The notes below the pieces were generated by a model that had not been told where the DNA came from, did not search any database, and saw only the letters and a list, made by a program, of their open reading frames with translations. Shown here in pieces: positions 18,250 through 26,300 of a stretch of 64,000 nt of DNA. How positions within the stretch are numbered: the stretch's first letter is position 1; the number at the start of each line of letters is the position of its first letter. The stretch lies in assembly GCF_041320605.1 (NCBI RefSeq), contig NZ_CP166679.1, forward strand, positions 4,574,001 through 4,638,000. The letters are read 5' to 3'. Source of the DNA: Arenibacter antarcticus. GTDB lineage: Bacteria > Bacteroidota > Bacteroidia > Flavobacteriales > Flavobacteriaceae. The position numbers were made by a program, and so were the translations under genes.

Positions 18250-19095
18250 CTATTTAGCTCCCCATTCCTTAAGAGAGTCCTTGTTCATTTTAACGTAATC
18301 TGCGTTACCCGCCGCTTCCGATGCTGCCAAAGATTTCTTTGCCGTTGCAATAGCTTGTTTTTTATCACCGGCCTTAGCATAGATAAGAGATTGTTGTCTT
18401 AACTGCCAAAAAGCTGGTTCTTTGGTCATGGCCATAGCCTTATCCATCCATTCTTTCGCCTTATTGATATCCTTATCAGAATTTAGGTAATAAACCGCTG
18501 CTGCATAGTAATCTCCAGCACCCGGACCATTCATTACATTTTCTATGTTTTTCATCACAGCTTTCTCTGTAGGCACATCAAATTTAACACCTACATAGGA
18601 ATTTTCCCAAAGCAGTCCTAATGTAGCCGAATTATCTGAAAGGTGGTCGAAGGAAATGGTAAAGGTTTCAATCGACATGGGTATTTGATGAACTTCTGCA
18701 GTTACTTTTGCCGCAACCTTGCTTTGATCCAACACTGCGGGCGCTCCACCGCCATCTGCTTCCGTATAAAAAATAATCTCCCAGTTGGAAGCACCTGGTT
18801 GGGTGAAAATAGCATAGGAGCCTGCATTTAGTTCTTGGTTTCCAATCATCACATTATCACTAAAAGTGATTTTCGTCCTTGCGTTGGCTCCAGTTCTCCA
18901 TAATTTATCATAAGGCACCAAATCACCAAAAATGGTTCTCCCTCTCATAGAAGGCCTAGAATATTCTAATGAAACATCAGAAAGTCCAACCTTTTGTGTT
19001 AAAGTAGCAAAAGGACTAGCCTCTGGTGTCACAATTTGCGCTTGTACCCCCATCGATACCGCAAATATTAATGCTAAAATCGTAATCTTTTTCAT
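18250..19095 (-). CDS. DUF2911 domain protein, exported
   Basis: 281 residues. Signal peptide MKKITILALIFAVSMGVQAQ. The DUF2911 domain spans about residues 25-165 and shows the characteristic LEYSRPSMRGRTIFGDLVPYDKLWRTGANA and the later GSYAIFT and WEIIFYT segments. Residues about 200-275 look like TPR helices (AKEWMDKAMAM, GDKKQAIATAKKSL). These proteins are widespread in Bacteroidota and are predicted to be periplasmic; no activity is established. The gene stands alone, convergent with the VCBS gene through a shared terminator. Confidence 0.88.
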   Translation of the reverse strand: MKKITILALIFAVSMGVQAQIVTPEASPFATLTQKVGLSDVSLEYSRPSMRGRTIFGDLVPYDKLWRTGANARTKITFSDNVMIGNQELNAGSYAIFTQPGASNWEIIFYTEADGGGAPAVLDQSKVAAKVTAEVHQIPMSIETFTISFDHLSDNSATLGLLWENSYVGVKFDVPTEKAVMKNIENVMNGPGAGDYYAAAVYYLNSDKDINKAKEWMDKAMAMTKEPAFWQLRQQSLIYAKAGDKKQAIATAKKSLAASEAAGNADYVKMNKDSLKEWGAK

Positions 19096-19303
19096 GGCTA
19101 ATTCTGTTTATTAAGTTTCTGCTAATTTAACTATTTTAAATCAAACTTCACATTGCTATACCCTCAAAACCGCTATGTTAGAAAATTAATCACCTATTAA
19201 TTCAAGCTCCAATTACTAGCCAGTAAATAGATAATTAAATTATGTTTAACTTTTATTATTTTTTGTTAAACAATAATATTTTAACTTTACACAAACAAAT
19301 ACA

Positions 19304-19801
19304 ATGAAACTTTACCAATTACGCTCCAAGCAAATTCTTCCTATATCCAAGGAAATTGCCTGGAAGTTTCTTATAGACCCTAGGAATCTTAAGGTTATAA
19401 CTCCAGATGCTATGGGGTTCTCTATCTTATCTGGAGGAGACAGGCCCATGTTCCCCGGGCAGATTATTCAATATAAAGTTTCACCATTTCCCGGTTATAC
19501 CACCAAATGGACAACTGAAATAACCCATGTTAGGGATGGGGAATATTTTGTGGATGAACAACGCTATGGACCATATGCTCTTTGGCATCACAAACATTTT
19601 TTAACATCGGTTCCAGAGGGAGTGGAAATGGAAGATATCATCGATTACAAGCTCCCATTTGGACTTTTTGGACAACTTGCACATCCATCTGTGGTAAAGC
19701 CGCAATTGCAAAAAATATTCGACTATAGAAGAGAAAAATTAATAGCCCTTTTTGGGGAGGTTCAACACACCACCACATCCCTAGAATTTAAATCGAGTTA
19801 A
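19304..19801 (+). CDS. SRPBCC-fold (START-like) protein next to photolyase
   Basis: 165 residues without signal peptide. The pattern LPISKEIAWKFLIDPRNLKVITPD near the start, WTTEITHVRDGEYFVDEQRYGPYALWHH in the middle and the closing long helix LQKIFDYRREKLIALFG fit the SRPBCC ligand-binding (polyketide-cyclase-like) superfamily. Members bind hydrophobic ligands; no specific ligand is known here. It lies 79 bp upstream of the photolyase gene on the same strand, a pairing that I recall in other Bacteroidota, so a link to light response or pigment chemistry is possible but unproven. Confidence 0.75.
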   Translation: MKLYQLRSKQILPISKEIAWKFLIDPRNLKVITPDAMGFSILSGGDRPMFPGQIIQYKVSPFPGYTTKWTTEITHVRDGEYFVDEQRYGPYALWHHKHFLTSVPEGVEMEDIIDYKLPFGLFGQLAHPSVVKPQLQKIFDYRREKLIALFGEVQHTTTSLEFKSS

Positions 19802-19880
19802 AAAATAATAAACCCAGGAAACGCAAGCGCAACATTAGCGCATGATAGATTAAAACGCAGACAGGGATTAAAAAAATAAA

Positions 19881-21191
19881 ATGAGTGAAAAAATATCAAT
19901 ATTTTGGTTCCGAAGAGATTTAAGGTTAGAGGACAATGTTGGCCTTTATAGTGCATTGAAAGATTCCTTTCCGGTATTGCCTATATTTATTTTTGATGAG
20001 GAAATATTAGAGAATCTATCCAAAGATGACCCTCGGGTAGGCTTCATTTACGATCGATTACAACAGATGCGTTCCCAGCTTCAACAGGAATTTAATTCAT
20101 CCTTGGCCCTCTTCTATGGAAAACCAAAGGAAATATTCCAGAACCTACTCCAAAATTATCAGGTGCAACAAGTAATTGCCAATAGGGATTATGAGCCTTA
20201 TGCCAGACGCCGAGACGAGGAAATTAGCACCATTTTGACAAAAAACAAGCTTGTATTTAAGACCTATAAAGATCAGGTTATCTTTGAAAAGGACGAGACC
20301 GTAAAATCGGACGGGAATCCATATTTGGTATATACACCCTATAAAAATAAGTGGCAAACACAGTTTAACGAAAAATACCATTTAAATAAAAGTAACTCAG
20401 AAGAACATTTAAAAAATTTAGTACAAAATAGCAGACTTCCTAATGTATCACTTTCGGATATCGGCTTTACCACAGCTACTATTAAAGTTCCTGAGTATTC
20501 CCTTAACTCCAAATTGATTAACAATTACGAGGATACCCGGAATTTTCCAGACATTGAGAACGGAACATCCAGAATTGGGCCCCATTTGCGGTTTGGTACG
20601 GTTTCTATCCGACAGGTTATGAAGAAAGCCATTGCCGAGAACAACCACGTTTTCTGGAGTGAACTGATATGGAGGGAATTTTTTATGCAGATATTATGGC
20701 ATTTTCCAAATACTGTGAAGGATGCCTTCAAACCCAAATACGACCGAATTGTATGGCGCAATAACGAAAAGGAATTTGAAAAATGGAAGAAAGGCGAAAC
20801 GGGTTACCCTATGGTAGATGCGGGGATGCATGAATTAAATGCTACAGGATATATGCACAACCGAGTCCGTATGCTGGTGGCTAGTTTTCTCTGCAAACAC
20901 CTTTTGATAGATTGGCGATGGGGAGAAGCCTATTTTGCAGAAAAATTACTGGACTATGAAATGAGTTCCAACGTAGGGAACTGGCAATGGGCAGCTGGTT
21001 GCGGAGTGGATGCAGCTCCCTATTTTCGGATCTTTAATCCTATGACCCAAGCGGATAAATTTGATAAGGACGGGAAGTACATTAAAAATTGGATTCCCGA
21101 CCTAGATAATCTTTCCTATCCAGAAAAAATGGTAGATCATAAGGAGGCCCGTGAGCGATGTCTAAAAGTGTACAAGGAAGCTTTGGAATAA
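19881..21191 (+). CDS. phr: Deoxyribodipyrimidine photolyase
   Basis: 436 residues, typical of class I photolyases. The N-terminal alpha/beta antenna domain (1-130) begins ISIFWFRRDLRLEDNVGLYSA. The helical FAD domain (about 200-436) includes RIGPHLRFGTVSIRQ, WSELIWREFFMQILW, the GYPMVDAGMHELNATGYMHN stretch and NVGNWQWAAGCGVDAAPYFR, which contain FAD and electron-transfer tryptophan positions. It repairs cyclobutane pyrimidine dimers with blue light. A 6-4 photolyase or cryptochrome role cannot be fully excluded, but the motifs are those of the bacterial CPD group. Confidence 0.9.
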   Translation: MSEKISIFWFRRDLRLEDNVGLYSALKDSFPVLPIFIFDEEILENLSKDDPRVGFIYDRLQQMRSQLQQEFNSSLALFYGKPKEIFQNLLQNYQVQQVIANRDYEPYARRRDEEISTILTKNKLVFKTYKDQVIFEKDETVKSDGNPYLVYTPYKNKWQTQFNEKYHLNKSNSEEHLKNLVQNSRLPNVSLSDIGFTTATIKVPEYSLNSKLINNYEDTRNFPDIENGTSRIGPHLRFGTVSIRQVMKKAIAENNHVFWSELIWREFFMQILWHFPNTVKDAFKPKYDRIVWRNNEKEFEKWKKGETGYPMVDAGMHELNATGYMHNRVRMLVASFLCKHLLIDWRWGEAYFAEKLLDYEMSSNVGNWQWAAGCGVDAAPYFRIFNPMTQADKFDKDGKYIKNWIPDLDNLSYPEKMVDHKEARERCLKVYKEALE

Positions 21192-21333
21192 TATCTTTTT
21201 TAGTAAATTTCAGGAATGTAGCATGTTGTTTTTCACTATCTTCAACCAACCCTTTAATTGGCGTATTTATTGTAATGTACGCCCAAGGACATGGAGTATA
21301 GATTTTCAAAGCCTTAACCATAAATGTACAATT

Positions 21334-21924
21334 GTGGAGAATTTTACAAAATACTTAAAAACAAAGGCGAGCGTTTCCGAAACCGAGTTTCTAGAGCTGA
21401 TAAAAAAGGTGGAGTTTAGGGATATAGCGAAAGGAGAAATATTACTTAGGCCCGGGGAAGTATGCACTCATTCTTTTTTTGTGGAAAAAGGCCTTTTACG
21501 TTCTTATACTATAGATTCTTCCGGGAAAGAACATATTATTCAGTTTGGAACTGAAAGTTGGATCGTCGCCGATCGCAGTAGTGCATTTTTTAATGAGCCT
21601 TCGGATTTATTTATAGATACTATCGAAGAGAGTACAGTTGCATTGATTGATTCCGATTTCCTAAATCCGGCAAGTGAAATTAGCAACACTTTTAGAAACT
21701 ACCACCAAATTGCACTTCAGAACCATATTCGGTACCAACAAAAGAGAATCAATTTATTATTAAGTGCAAACGCGGAATCTCGCTACCTAAACTTTATCAC
21801 ATTATACCCCAACCTTACAAAAAGGGCACAGCAATGGATGATTGCTTCCTATTTGGGAATTACTCCGGAGAGCCTAAGCAGAGTTAGAAAAGAGCTGGCC
21901 AGAAAACACTTTAAATCCAATTAA
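21334..21924 (+). CDS. Crp/Fnr-family transcriptional regulator
   Basis: About 196 residues from a GTG start, which gives (M)ENFTKYLKTKASVSETEF, the normal beginning in this flavobacterial group. A longer in-frame reading from 21223 adds 37 residues with no family resemblance. The cyclic-nucleotide-like beta-roll covers about residues 15-110 (GEILLRPGEVCTHSFFVEKG), followed by a dimer helix and a C-terminal winged helix (WMIASYLGITPESLSRVRKEL). No cysteine cluster of the Fnr type is seen and the effector is unknown. The following gene encodes a pirin-type cupin; an inverted repeat lies between the two. Confidence 0.82.
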   Translation: MENFTKYLKTKASVSETEFLELIKKVEFRDIAKGEILLRPGEVCTHSFFVEKGLLRSYTIDSSGKEHIIQFGTESWIVADRSSAFFNEPSDLFIDTIEESTVALIDSDFLNPASEISNTFRNYHQIALQNHIRYQQKRINLLLSANAESRYLNFITLYPNLTKRAQQWMIASYLGITPESLSRVRKELARKHFKSN

Positions 21925-22045
21925 TATATTTCTTATCCCACATCAATGTACCGGAGGTTATTTTCTCCTAATATTGTAACACACAACAATAATTAAAAAC
22001 TATGAAATGAGCATGACCGAAATCTGGTCGCAAATACGAATTAAG

Positions 22046-22062
22046 ATATGCGAATCGCATAT
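22046..22062. promoter_or_regulatory. Inverted repeat upstream of the pirin gene
   Basis: ATATGCGA (22046-22053) and TCGCATAT (22055-22062) are exact reverse complements separated by one base. It lies 30 bp before the pirin ATG, between that gene and a Crp/Fnr-type regulator. It could be an operator; no T run follows, so it is not a good terminator. Confidence 0.4.
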
Positions 22063-22091
22063 GACCGTTAAAAATCAATAAATATCTACAT

Positions 22092-22970
22092 ATGAATAAA
22101 AAAGCTATTGAAATAGTCGTTGCTCCAAGGGAGCCACACTATGTGGGAGATGGATTTAGGGTACACAATTTTATTCCCAGTGGTTTTCGGTTAGATATGA
22201 AAAGGATGGATCCATTTATTCTTATGGATTACAATTCCCCTTTTTATTTTCCCCCTTCAGATGCGCCAAGGGGCGTAAGTGTACATCCGCATAGGGGTTT
22301 TGAGACGGTAACCATTGCTTATCAAGGAAAAGTTGCCCATCACGATAGTTCTGGAAACAGCGGTGTTATTGAGGAAGGGGACGTACAATGGATGACCGCC
22401 GCATCGGGAATTCTACATAAAGAATATCATGAGGAGGGGTTTAGCAAAGCGGGAGGCTACTTTCAAATGGTGCAGTTATGGGTCAACCTTCCGGCCAAAG
22501 ATAAAATGGGTCCCCCTAAATATCAAGGTATTACCAATTCTCAGGTCAATAAGTACCACTTGAAGGATGATATGGGCCTAATAGAGGTAATTGCAGGGGA
22601 ATACGAGAGTATTTTAGGGGCCGCCTCCACCTTTACCCCAGTAAACTTATTGAATGTTAAGTTACAAGAGGGTGGGAAAGCAAATTTCACCTTTCCCGAA
22701 TCCTATACTACCGCCTTGCTGGTTATACAAGGGGAAATTAAAGTAAACAATCAAGAAACCGTGCCTACGGACCACTTTGTTCTATTTGAAAATAACGGCA
22801 CCGATTTCATCCTAGAGGCTACACAAAAGGCCGTAGTGCTTGTATTGAGTGGCGCCCCAATTAATGAACCCATAGCCGCACAAGGTCCTTTTGTTATGAA
22901 TACAAAAGAAGAATTAACAGAAGCGATTAAGGATTATAATTTGGGGAAATTTGGTTCTTTGGAAGAATAA
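22092..22970 (+). CDS. Pirin-family bicupin protein
   Basis: 292 residues. The pirin N-terminal cupin contains the metal ligands in VHPHRGFETVTIAYQG, HHDSSG and the glutamate of the later SGILHKEYHEEG (about residues 60-115). The C-terminal cupin covers about 175-275. Some bacterial pirins (such as E. coli YhhW) open quercetin oxidatively and others interact with metabolic enzymes, so the cellular role here is open. The start at 22092 gives MNKKAIEIVVAPREPHYVGDGF, normal for the family. The adjacent Crp/Fnr gene and inverted repeat suggest regulated expression. Confidence 0.9.
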   Translation: MNKKAIEIVVAPREPHYVGDGFRVHNFIPSGFRLDMKRMDPFILMDYNSPFYFPPSDAPRGVSVHPHRGFETVTIAYQGKVAHHDSSGNSGVIEEGDVQWMTAASGILHKEYHEEGFSKAGGYFQMVQLWVNLPAKDKMGPPKYQGITNSQVNKYHLKDDMGLIEVIAGEYESILGAASTFTPVNLLNVKLQEGGKANFTFPESYTTALLVIQGEIKVNNQETVPTDHFVLFENNGTDFILEATQKAVVLVLSGAPINEPIAAQGPFVMNTKEELTEAIKDYNLGKFGSLEE

Positions 22971-23293
22971 GGTCAATTTAATTTTAAGAGTGCAATCCTG
23001 AAGGAGCTATGCCAATTAAATATGCCATGCACCAAAACGATTTATATAGGATGGCATAAAGCAATATATTGGAAAAGTGTTAAAAAACGATTCCATAGCT
23101 GCAAATTCGCCATAGAAAAATTGGCAAATTAGAACGGAACCAATGTTGCAGTTACGAAAAAACTCATCGGAGCATATGTTTTAAATGGACACAGACAAAA
23201 TATTTACTACCTTTCCAAACACCAATTCCCTATAGATAATTAGTTTTTATTCCATGATATACGATCCTTTCCTATTCTAAAATAATCCAACGA
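22971..23293. other. Intergenic region, nothing recognised
   Basis: A 323-bp stretch between the pirin gene and the TIM-barrel gene, both rightward. Stops are frequent in all frames, and I find no strong hairpin, promoter pair or repeat in it. Confidence 0.5.
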
Positions 23294-23953
23294 ATGAAAA
23301 AAATTCCTTCCTTTGGTAGTCGGCTTAGAAACAATATTGTAACCGTACCTGAAGTTATAGATCAATGTTCAGGAATACGAGTCTTTGGACAGTTATTAAA
23401 GTCGTTTTTATTTAGTACGGATGTGGCCATTATTAGAAACACCAATGCAAGTGCCATTATCGCTGTTTACCCGTTTACCCCACAACCCCTAATCACCCAT
23501 TCGCTTATTCTTGCTTCGGACAAGCCTATTTTCTGTGGAGTTGGAGGAGGAATAACCACTGGGGAAAGATGTGTGGAACTGGCTTTGCATGCAGAATTTC
23601 AAGGCGCACTTGGGGTCGTATTAAACAAACCTACCCCCAATGACCTGATACAACTGCTTAAATCCAAAATTGATATTCCGGTCACTATAACCATAGTTTC
23701 GGAAAAGGACGATATAAAGGGAAGAATTGCTGCAGGAGTGGATATCTTTAATGTATCTGGTGCCACTAAAACGGCCGACATAATAAAAAAAATCCGTGAC
23801 TTGGATCAGAACATCGCTATTTTGGCAACTGGCGGCAAAAATGAAGACGATATTTTAATGGCTATTGAGGCTGGCGCCAACGCCATTTCCTACACGCCAC
23901 CATCTACTAGCGTGCTTTTTAAGGATATTATGATTAAATATAGGGCAGAATAA
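23294..23953 (+). CDS. Uncharacterised TIM-barrel, phosphate-binding protein family
   Basis: 219 residues without signal peptide. It has the order of a small beta/alpha barrel: DVAIIRNTNASAIIAVYPF, IFCGVGGGITTG, GALGVVLNKP, then a closing phosphate-binding pair with ILATGGKNEDDILMAIEAGANAISYTPP (about residues 175-205). This ATGG..ED.....AGAN.I.YTPP ending resembles HisA/HisF, KDPG aldolase and related enzymes. Similar proteins in Firmicutes are simply called hydrolase, without proof that I know of. Substrate and pathway are unknown, and its flanking genes give no clear hint. Confidence 0.6.
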   Translation: MKKIPSFGSRLRNNIVTVPEVIDQCSGIRVFGQLLKSFLFSTDVAIIRNTNASAIIAVYPFTPQPLITHSLILASDKPIFCGVGGGITTGERCVELALHAEFQGALGVVLNKPTPNDLIQLLKSKIDIPVTITIVSEKDDIKGRIAAGVDIFNVSGATKTADIIKKIRDLDQNIAILATGGKNEDDILMAIEAGANAISYTPPSTSVLFKDIMIKYRAE

Positions 23954-24165
23954 CCATATAAATCTTTATATTTAGTGGCGTAGCAACCTGTATGAGGAAG
24001 TATGCCATAACATTAAAAAGGCTATTTTTAAAATAATTTTTATAATCCTATCTAAAAAGTTTAATAAAACTATACCTACCAGATGCAGGTATTGGAGCAT
24101 AAATCAACTTTCCTACAGGTCTTTAATTTGATAATTGCTCCGTTTATAGTTTAATATGTTACTGT

Positions 24166-24465
24166 ATGGATTTAATTTATGGTATTTCAGAAAATATTTT
24201 TGAAAGTATAGGTATCATGGCAGGATTAAGTGCCTGTTTGGTAATTGCAATTCAAGTTTATAAAGAATACAAGTTTAAAGGCCCAAGTAGCCTTTCTAAT
24301 GGCTTTTTATTTGGTTGGGTTTTTATTTATTTGTTCTGGTGTTTGTATGGAGTCAGATTTAATACCATAGCGTTATGGCTTACCAATTCCATTGCCGTTT
24401 TATTACAACTAACACTTTGTTTTATTGTTATTAAAAAAAGTAGAACGACCCCAACCAAACCATAA
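24166..24465 (+). CDS. SemiSWEET/PQ-loop-like three-helix membrane protein
   Basis: 99 residues with three membrane helices at about 15-33, 45-62 and 70-91. The arrangement GLSACLVIAIQVYKEYKFKG, then FWCLYGVRFNT, then LTNSIAVLLQLTLCFIVIKK matches SemiSWEET half-transporters, which dimerise to pass sugars through the membrane. The usual PQ at the end of helix 1 is IQ here. Assignment is by pattern and length, so it is moderate. The next gene's likely ATG lies 19 bp after the stop, and both may share a message. Confidence 0.6.
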   Translation: MDLIYGISENIFESIGIMAGLSACLVIAIQVYKEYKFKGPSSLSNGFLFGWVFIYLFWCLYGVRFNTIALWLTNSIAVLLQLTLCFIVIKKSRTTPTKP

Positions 24466-24484
24466 TATTATCCCGAATTTCAAT

Positions 24485-25174
24485 ATGAGCTTTAAATCAA
24501 TTTCATTTTTACTCGGATATATAATCATTGTCTGCATAGATCTACTATGTGGATATTTGGACTATCAAGAATACAGACTTCTTACCAAGCCGTTGATCGT
24601 TATTTCTTTGATGATCTATTTTGGAATAAAAGGTAAACACCTGCCAAAAAGTATATACGAATATACGGTCTTAGCCATGTTCTTCTCATTAGTGGGTGAC
24701 ACATTGTTACTTTTCGACAATCGTTCACCTTCCTTTTTTATGTTTGGATTGATGTCGTTCTTACTAGCCCATATTGGCTATACCATTGTATTTATAAAAC
24801 AACGAAATACTAAATATTCCAAGGTGTCTTGGATTGTAAGTATAGGTCTTGTTACCTATGGAATTGCCCTATTTAGCTTAATAATAAAGGATTTAAGGGG
24901 ATTAATGATTCCGGTGTCTATATATATTATTGCAATTTTGACCATGGCCATTACATCCCAAAACCGGATGGGTAACGTAAGTAGGCAGAGTTATATATTG
25001 GTATTGTTAGGGGCCTTTTTCTTCATTATTTCAGATAGCATTTTGGCTATCGATAAGTTCCACGTTTCCGTACCAAAAGCACATTTTTTAATCATGGGCA
25101 CCTATGCCATTTCACAGTATCTGATCGTTAATGGTTTATTGGCCAGTATTGACCAAAACATTAAGGAAAATTAA
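24485..25174 (+). CDS. YhhN/TMEM86-family membrane protein (lysoplasmalogenase-like)
   Basis: About 229 residues with eight or so membrane helices. Family motifs are TKPLIVISLM, the FSLVGDTLLLF segment with the catalytic-region aspartate, FGLMSFLLAHIGYTIVF and GAFFFIISDSILAIDKF. TMEM86B of this family hydrolyses the vinyl-ether bond of lysoplasmalogens; bacterial members are less well studied. I chose the ATG at 24485 (MSFKSISFLLGY) because an in-frame codon at 24425 would overlap the previous gene and add a non-hydrophobic leader. Confidence 0.82.
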   Translation: MSFKSISFLLGYIIIVCIDLLCGYLDYQEYRLLTKPLIVISLMIYFGIKGKHLPKSIYEYTVLAMFFSLVGDTLLLFDNRSPSFFMFGLMSFLLAHIGYTIVFIKQRNTKYSKVSWIVSIGLVTYGIALFSLIIKDLRGLMIPVSIYIIAILTMAITSQNRMGNVSRQSYILVLLGAFFFIISDSILAIDKFHVSVPKAHFLIMGTYAISQYLIVNGLLASIDQNIKEN

Positions 25175-25238
25175 AGCTGCGAAAACCTATCTACACAACA
25201 AAAGTAGGTACAGATTATAATCACTATTAAAAATAAAC

Positions 25239-25685
25239 ATGTATAAATCATTAATCTTATTATTTCTACTAATTGGTCTTCAGTCCAATAGTCAATCCTT
25301 TACGTTTTCTATAGACCATTCCTCTCTTATTGTAAATGATCTAGTAACAACAGGAGATTTTTATTCCAACATCCTTGGATTAACAGAAATTCCACATCCA
25401 GATCGCTCGCCAGGATTTCGTTGGTTTTCCATTGATGGGGCATCGCAGATACACCTCATCTATAAGGACACAGTAACGATGAAAAAACACAAAAGCATGC
25501 ATCTTTGCTTGTCCACACCCAATTTAGAAGGGTTTATAGATCATTTAAATAAAAATGATGTGGTCTATGAGGATTGGCCGGGCAAAAAGGGAGCAATTAC
25601 CCTTCGCACGGATGGCGTACAGCAGATTTACCTAAAAGATCCAGAGGGGTATTGGATAGAGGTAAACAATGCCAATCAAGATTAG
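25239..25685 (+). CDS. Exported VOC (glyoxalase/bleomycin-resistance fold) protein
   Basis: 148 residues. A signal peptide (MYKSLILLFLLIGLQSNSQ) precedes a single VOC domain at about residues 22-145, with FSIDHSSLIVNDLVTTGDFY, KKHKSMHLCLSTPN and YLKDPEGYWIEVNN. The metal ligand positions H (in FSIDHSS), H (in KSMHLCL) and E (in YWIEV) are present, so a metal-dependent activity is possible. Export to the periplasm is unusual for the glyoxalase family, so detoxification of methylglyoxal in the cytoplasm is unlikely. Function unknown. Confidence 0.8.
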   Translation: MYKSLILLFLLIGLQSNSQSFTFSIDHSSLIVNDLVTTGDFYSNILGLTEIPHPDRSPGFRWFSIDGASQIHLIYKDTVTMKKHKSMHLCLSTPNLEGFIDHLNKNDVVYEDWPGKKGAITLRTDGVQQIYLKDPEGYWIEVNNANQD

Positions 25686-25749
25686 TTGAACGCATAGGAA
25701 TTGAACCAAATTCAGTAGATTTGATCTTAAATATTTTTTAAAAAAAACC

Positions 25750-26226
25750 ATGACACAGCATAACACATCACCAAACACTATAATTTCTCCGCTTCTATCT
25801 GCCAATCCAATAAACTGGCAGGAGATCTTATCCAAGATTATTGCCCATTTTAATTGCACCACTGGGACCATTCATTTTTTGGACGATAATTCATCACTAT
25901 TAATGCTAAAATCGCATCAAGGAATTCCTCCATTTTTATTGCCTAAACTTTCGGAAATTCCGATTGGAAAGGGAATGGCAGGGATAGCCGCCGAGCGCCG
26001 TGAACCGGTGGAAATGTGCAACCTTCAAACTGATGAATCGGGTGTGGCACGTCCGGCCGCAAAAGAAACAAAAGTAGAAGGTTCTATAGTGGCACCCATG
26101 ATGTGGAACAATACCTTATTCGGCACCTTGGGTGTTGCTAAACCAGTCCCCTACGATTTCACTTCAGAGGAAATTAGTTCCCTTTTAGCATTTGGGGAAG
26201 AGATTTCCGCCTATGTAAAGGAGTAA
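25750..26226 (+). CDS. GAF-domain protein
   Basis: 158 residues, almost entirely one GAF domain (about 20-155). It shows FNCTTGTIHFLDDNSSLLMLKSHQGIP, then IPIGKGMAGIAAERREPVEMCNLQTD and GSIVAPMMWNNTLFGTLGVAKP. The later part matches the GAF pattern for small-molecule sensing. No output domain is attached, so it may act as a free-standing ligand-binding protein or partner of another regulator. It ends 75 bp before the convergent end of the leftward membrane-protein cluster. Confidence 0.85.
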   Translation: MTQHNTSPNTIISPLLSANPINWQEILSKIIAHFNCTTGTIHFLDDNSSLLMLKSHQGIPPFLLPKLSEIPIGKGMAGIAAERREPVEMCNLQTDESGVARPAAKETKVEGSIVAPMMWNNTLFGTLGVAKPVPYDFTSEEISSLLAFGEEISAYVKE

Positions 26227-26300
26227 CGTTATCTCAGATTTACTGAAGGAATAATTTAAGAGCACCTAAGCTAGCTAGAAAACTACCAATTGTTTTCTTA

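Noticed and set aside
21223-21333. N-terminal extension of the Crp/Fnr regulator
   Set aside because: The 37 residues show no similarity to the family, whose usual start corresponds to the GTG at 21334.
24425-24484. Upstream start for the YhhN-type gene
   Set aside because: The extra residues are polar, overlap the SemiSWEET-like gene and precede the natural membrane start at 24485.
26278-26297. GAAAAC/GTTTTC inverted repeat between the GAF gene and the membrane-protein cluster
   Set aside because: Six AT-rich pairs are expected by chance; there is no clear T run.
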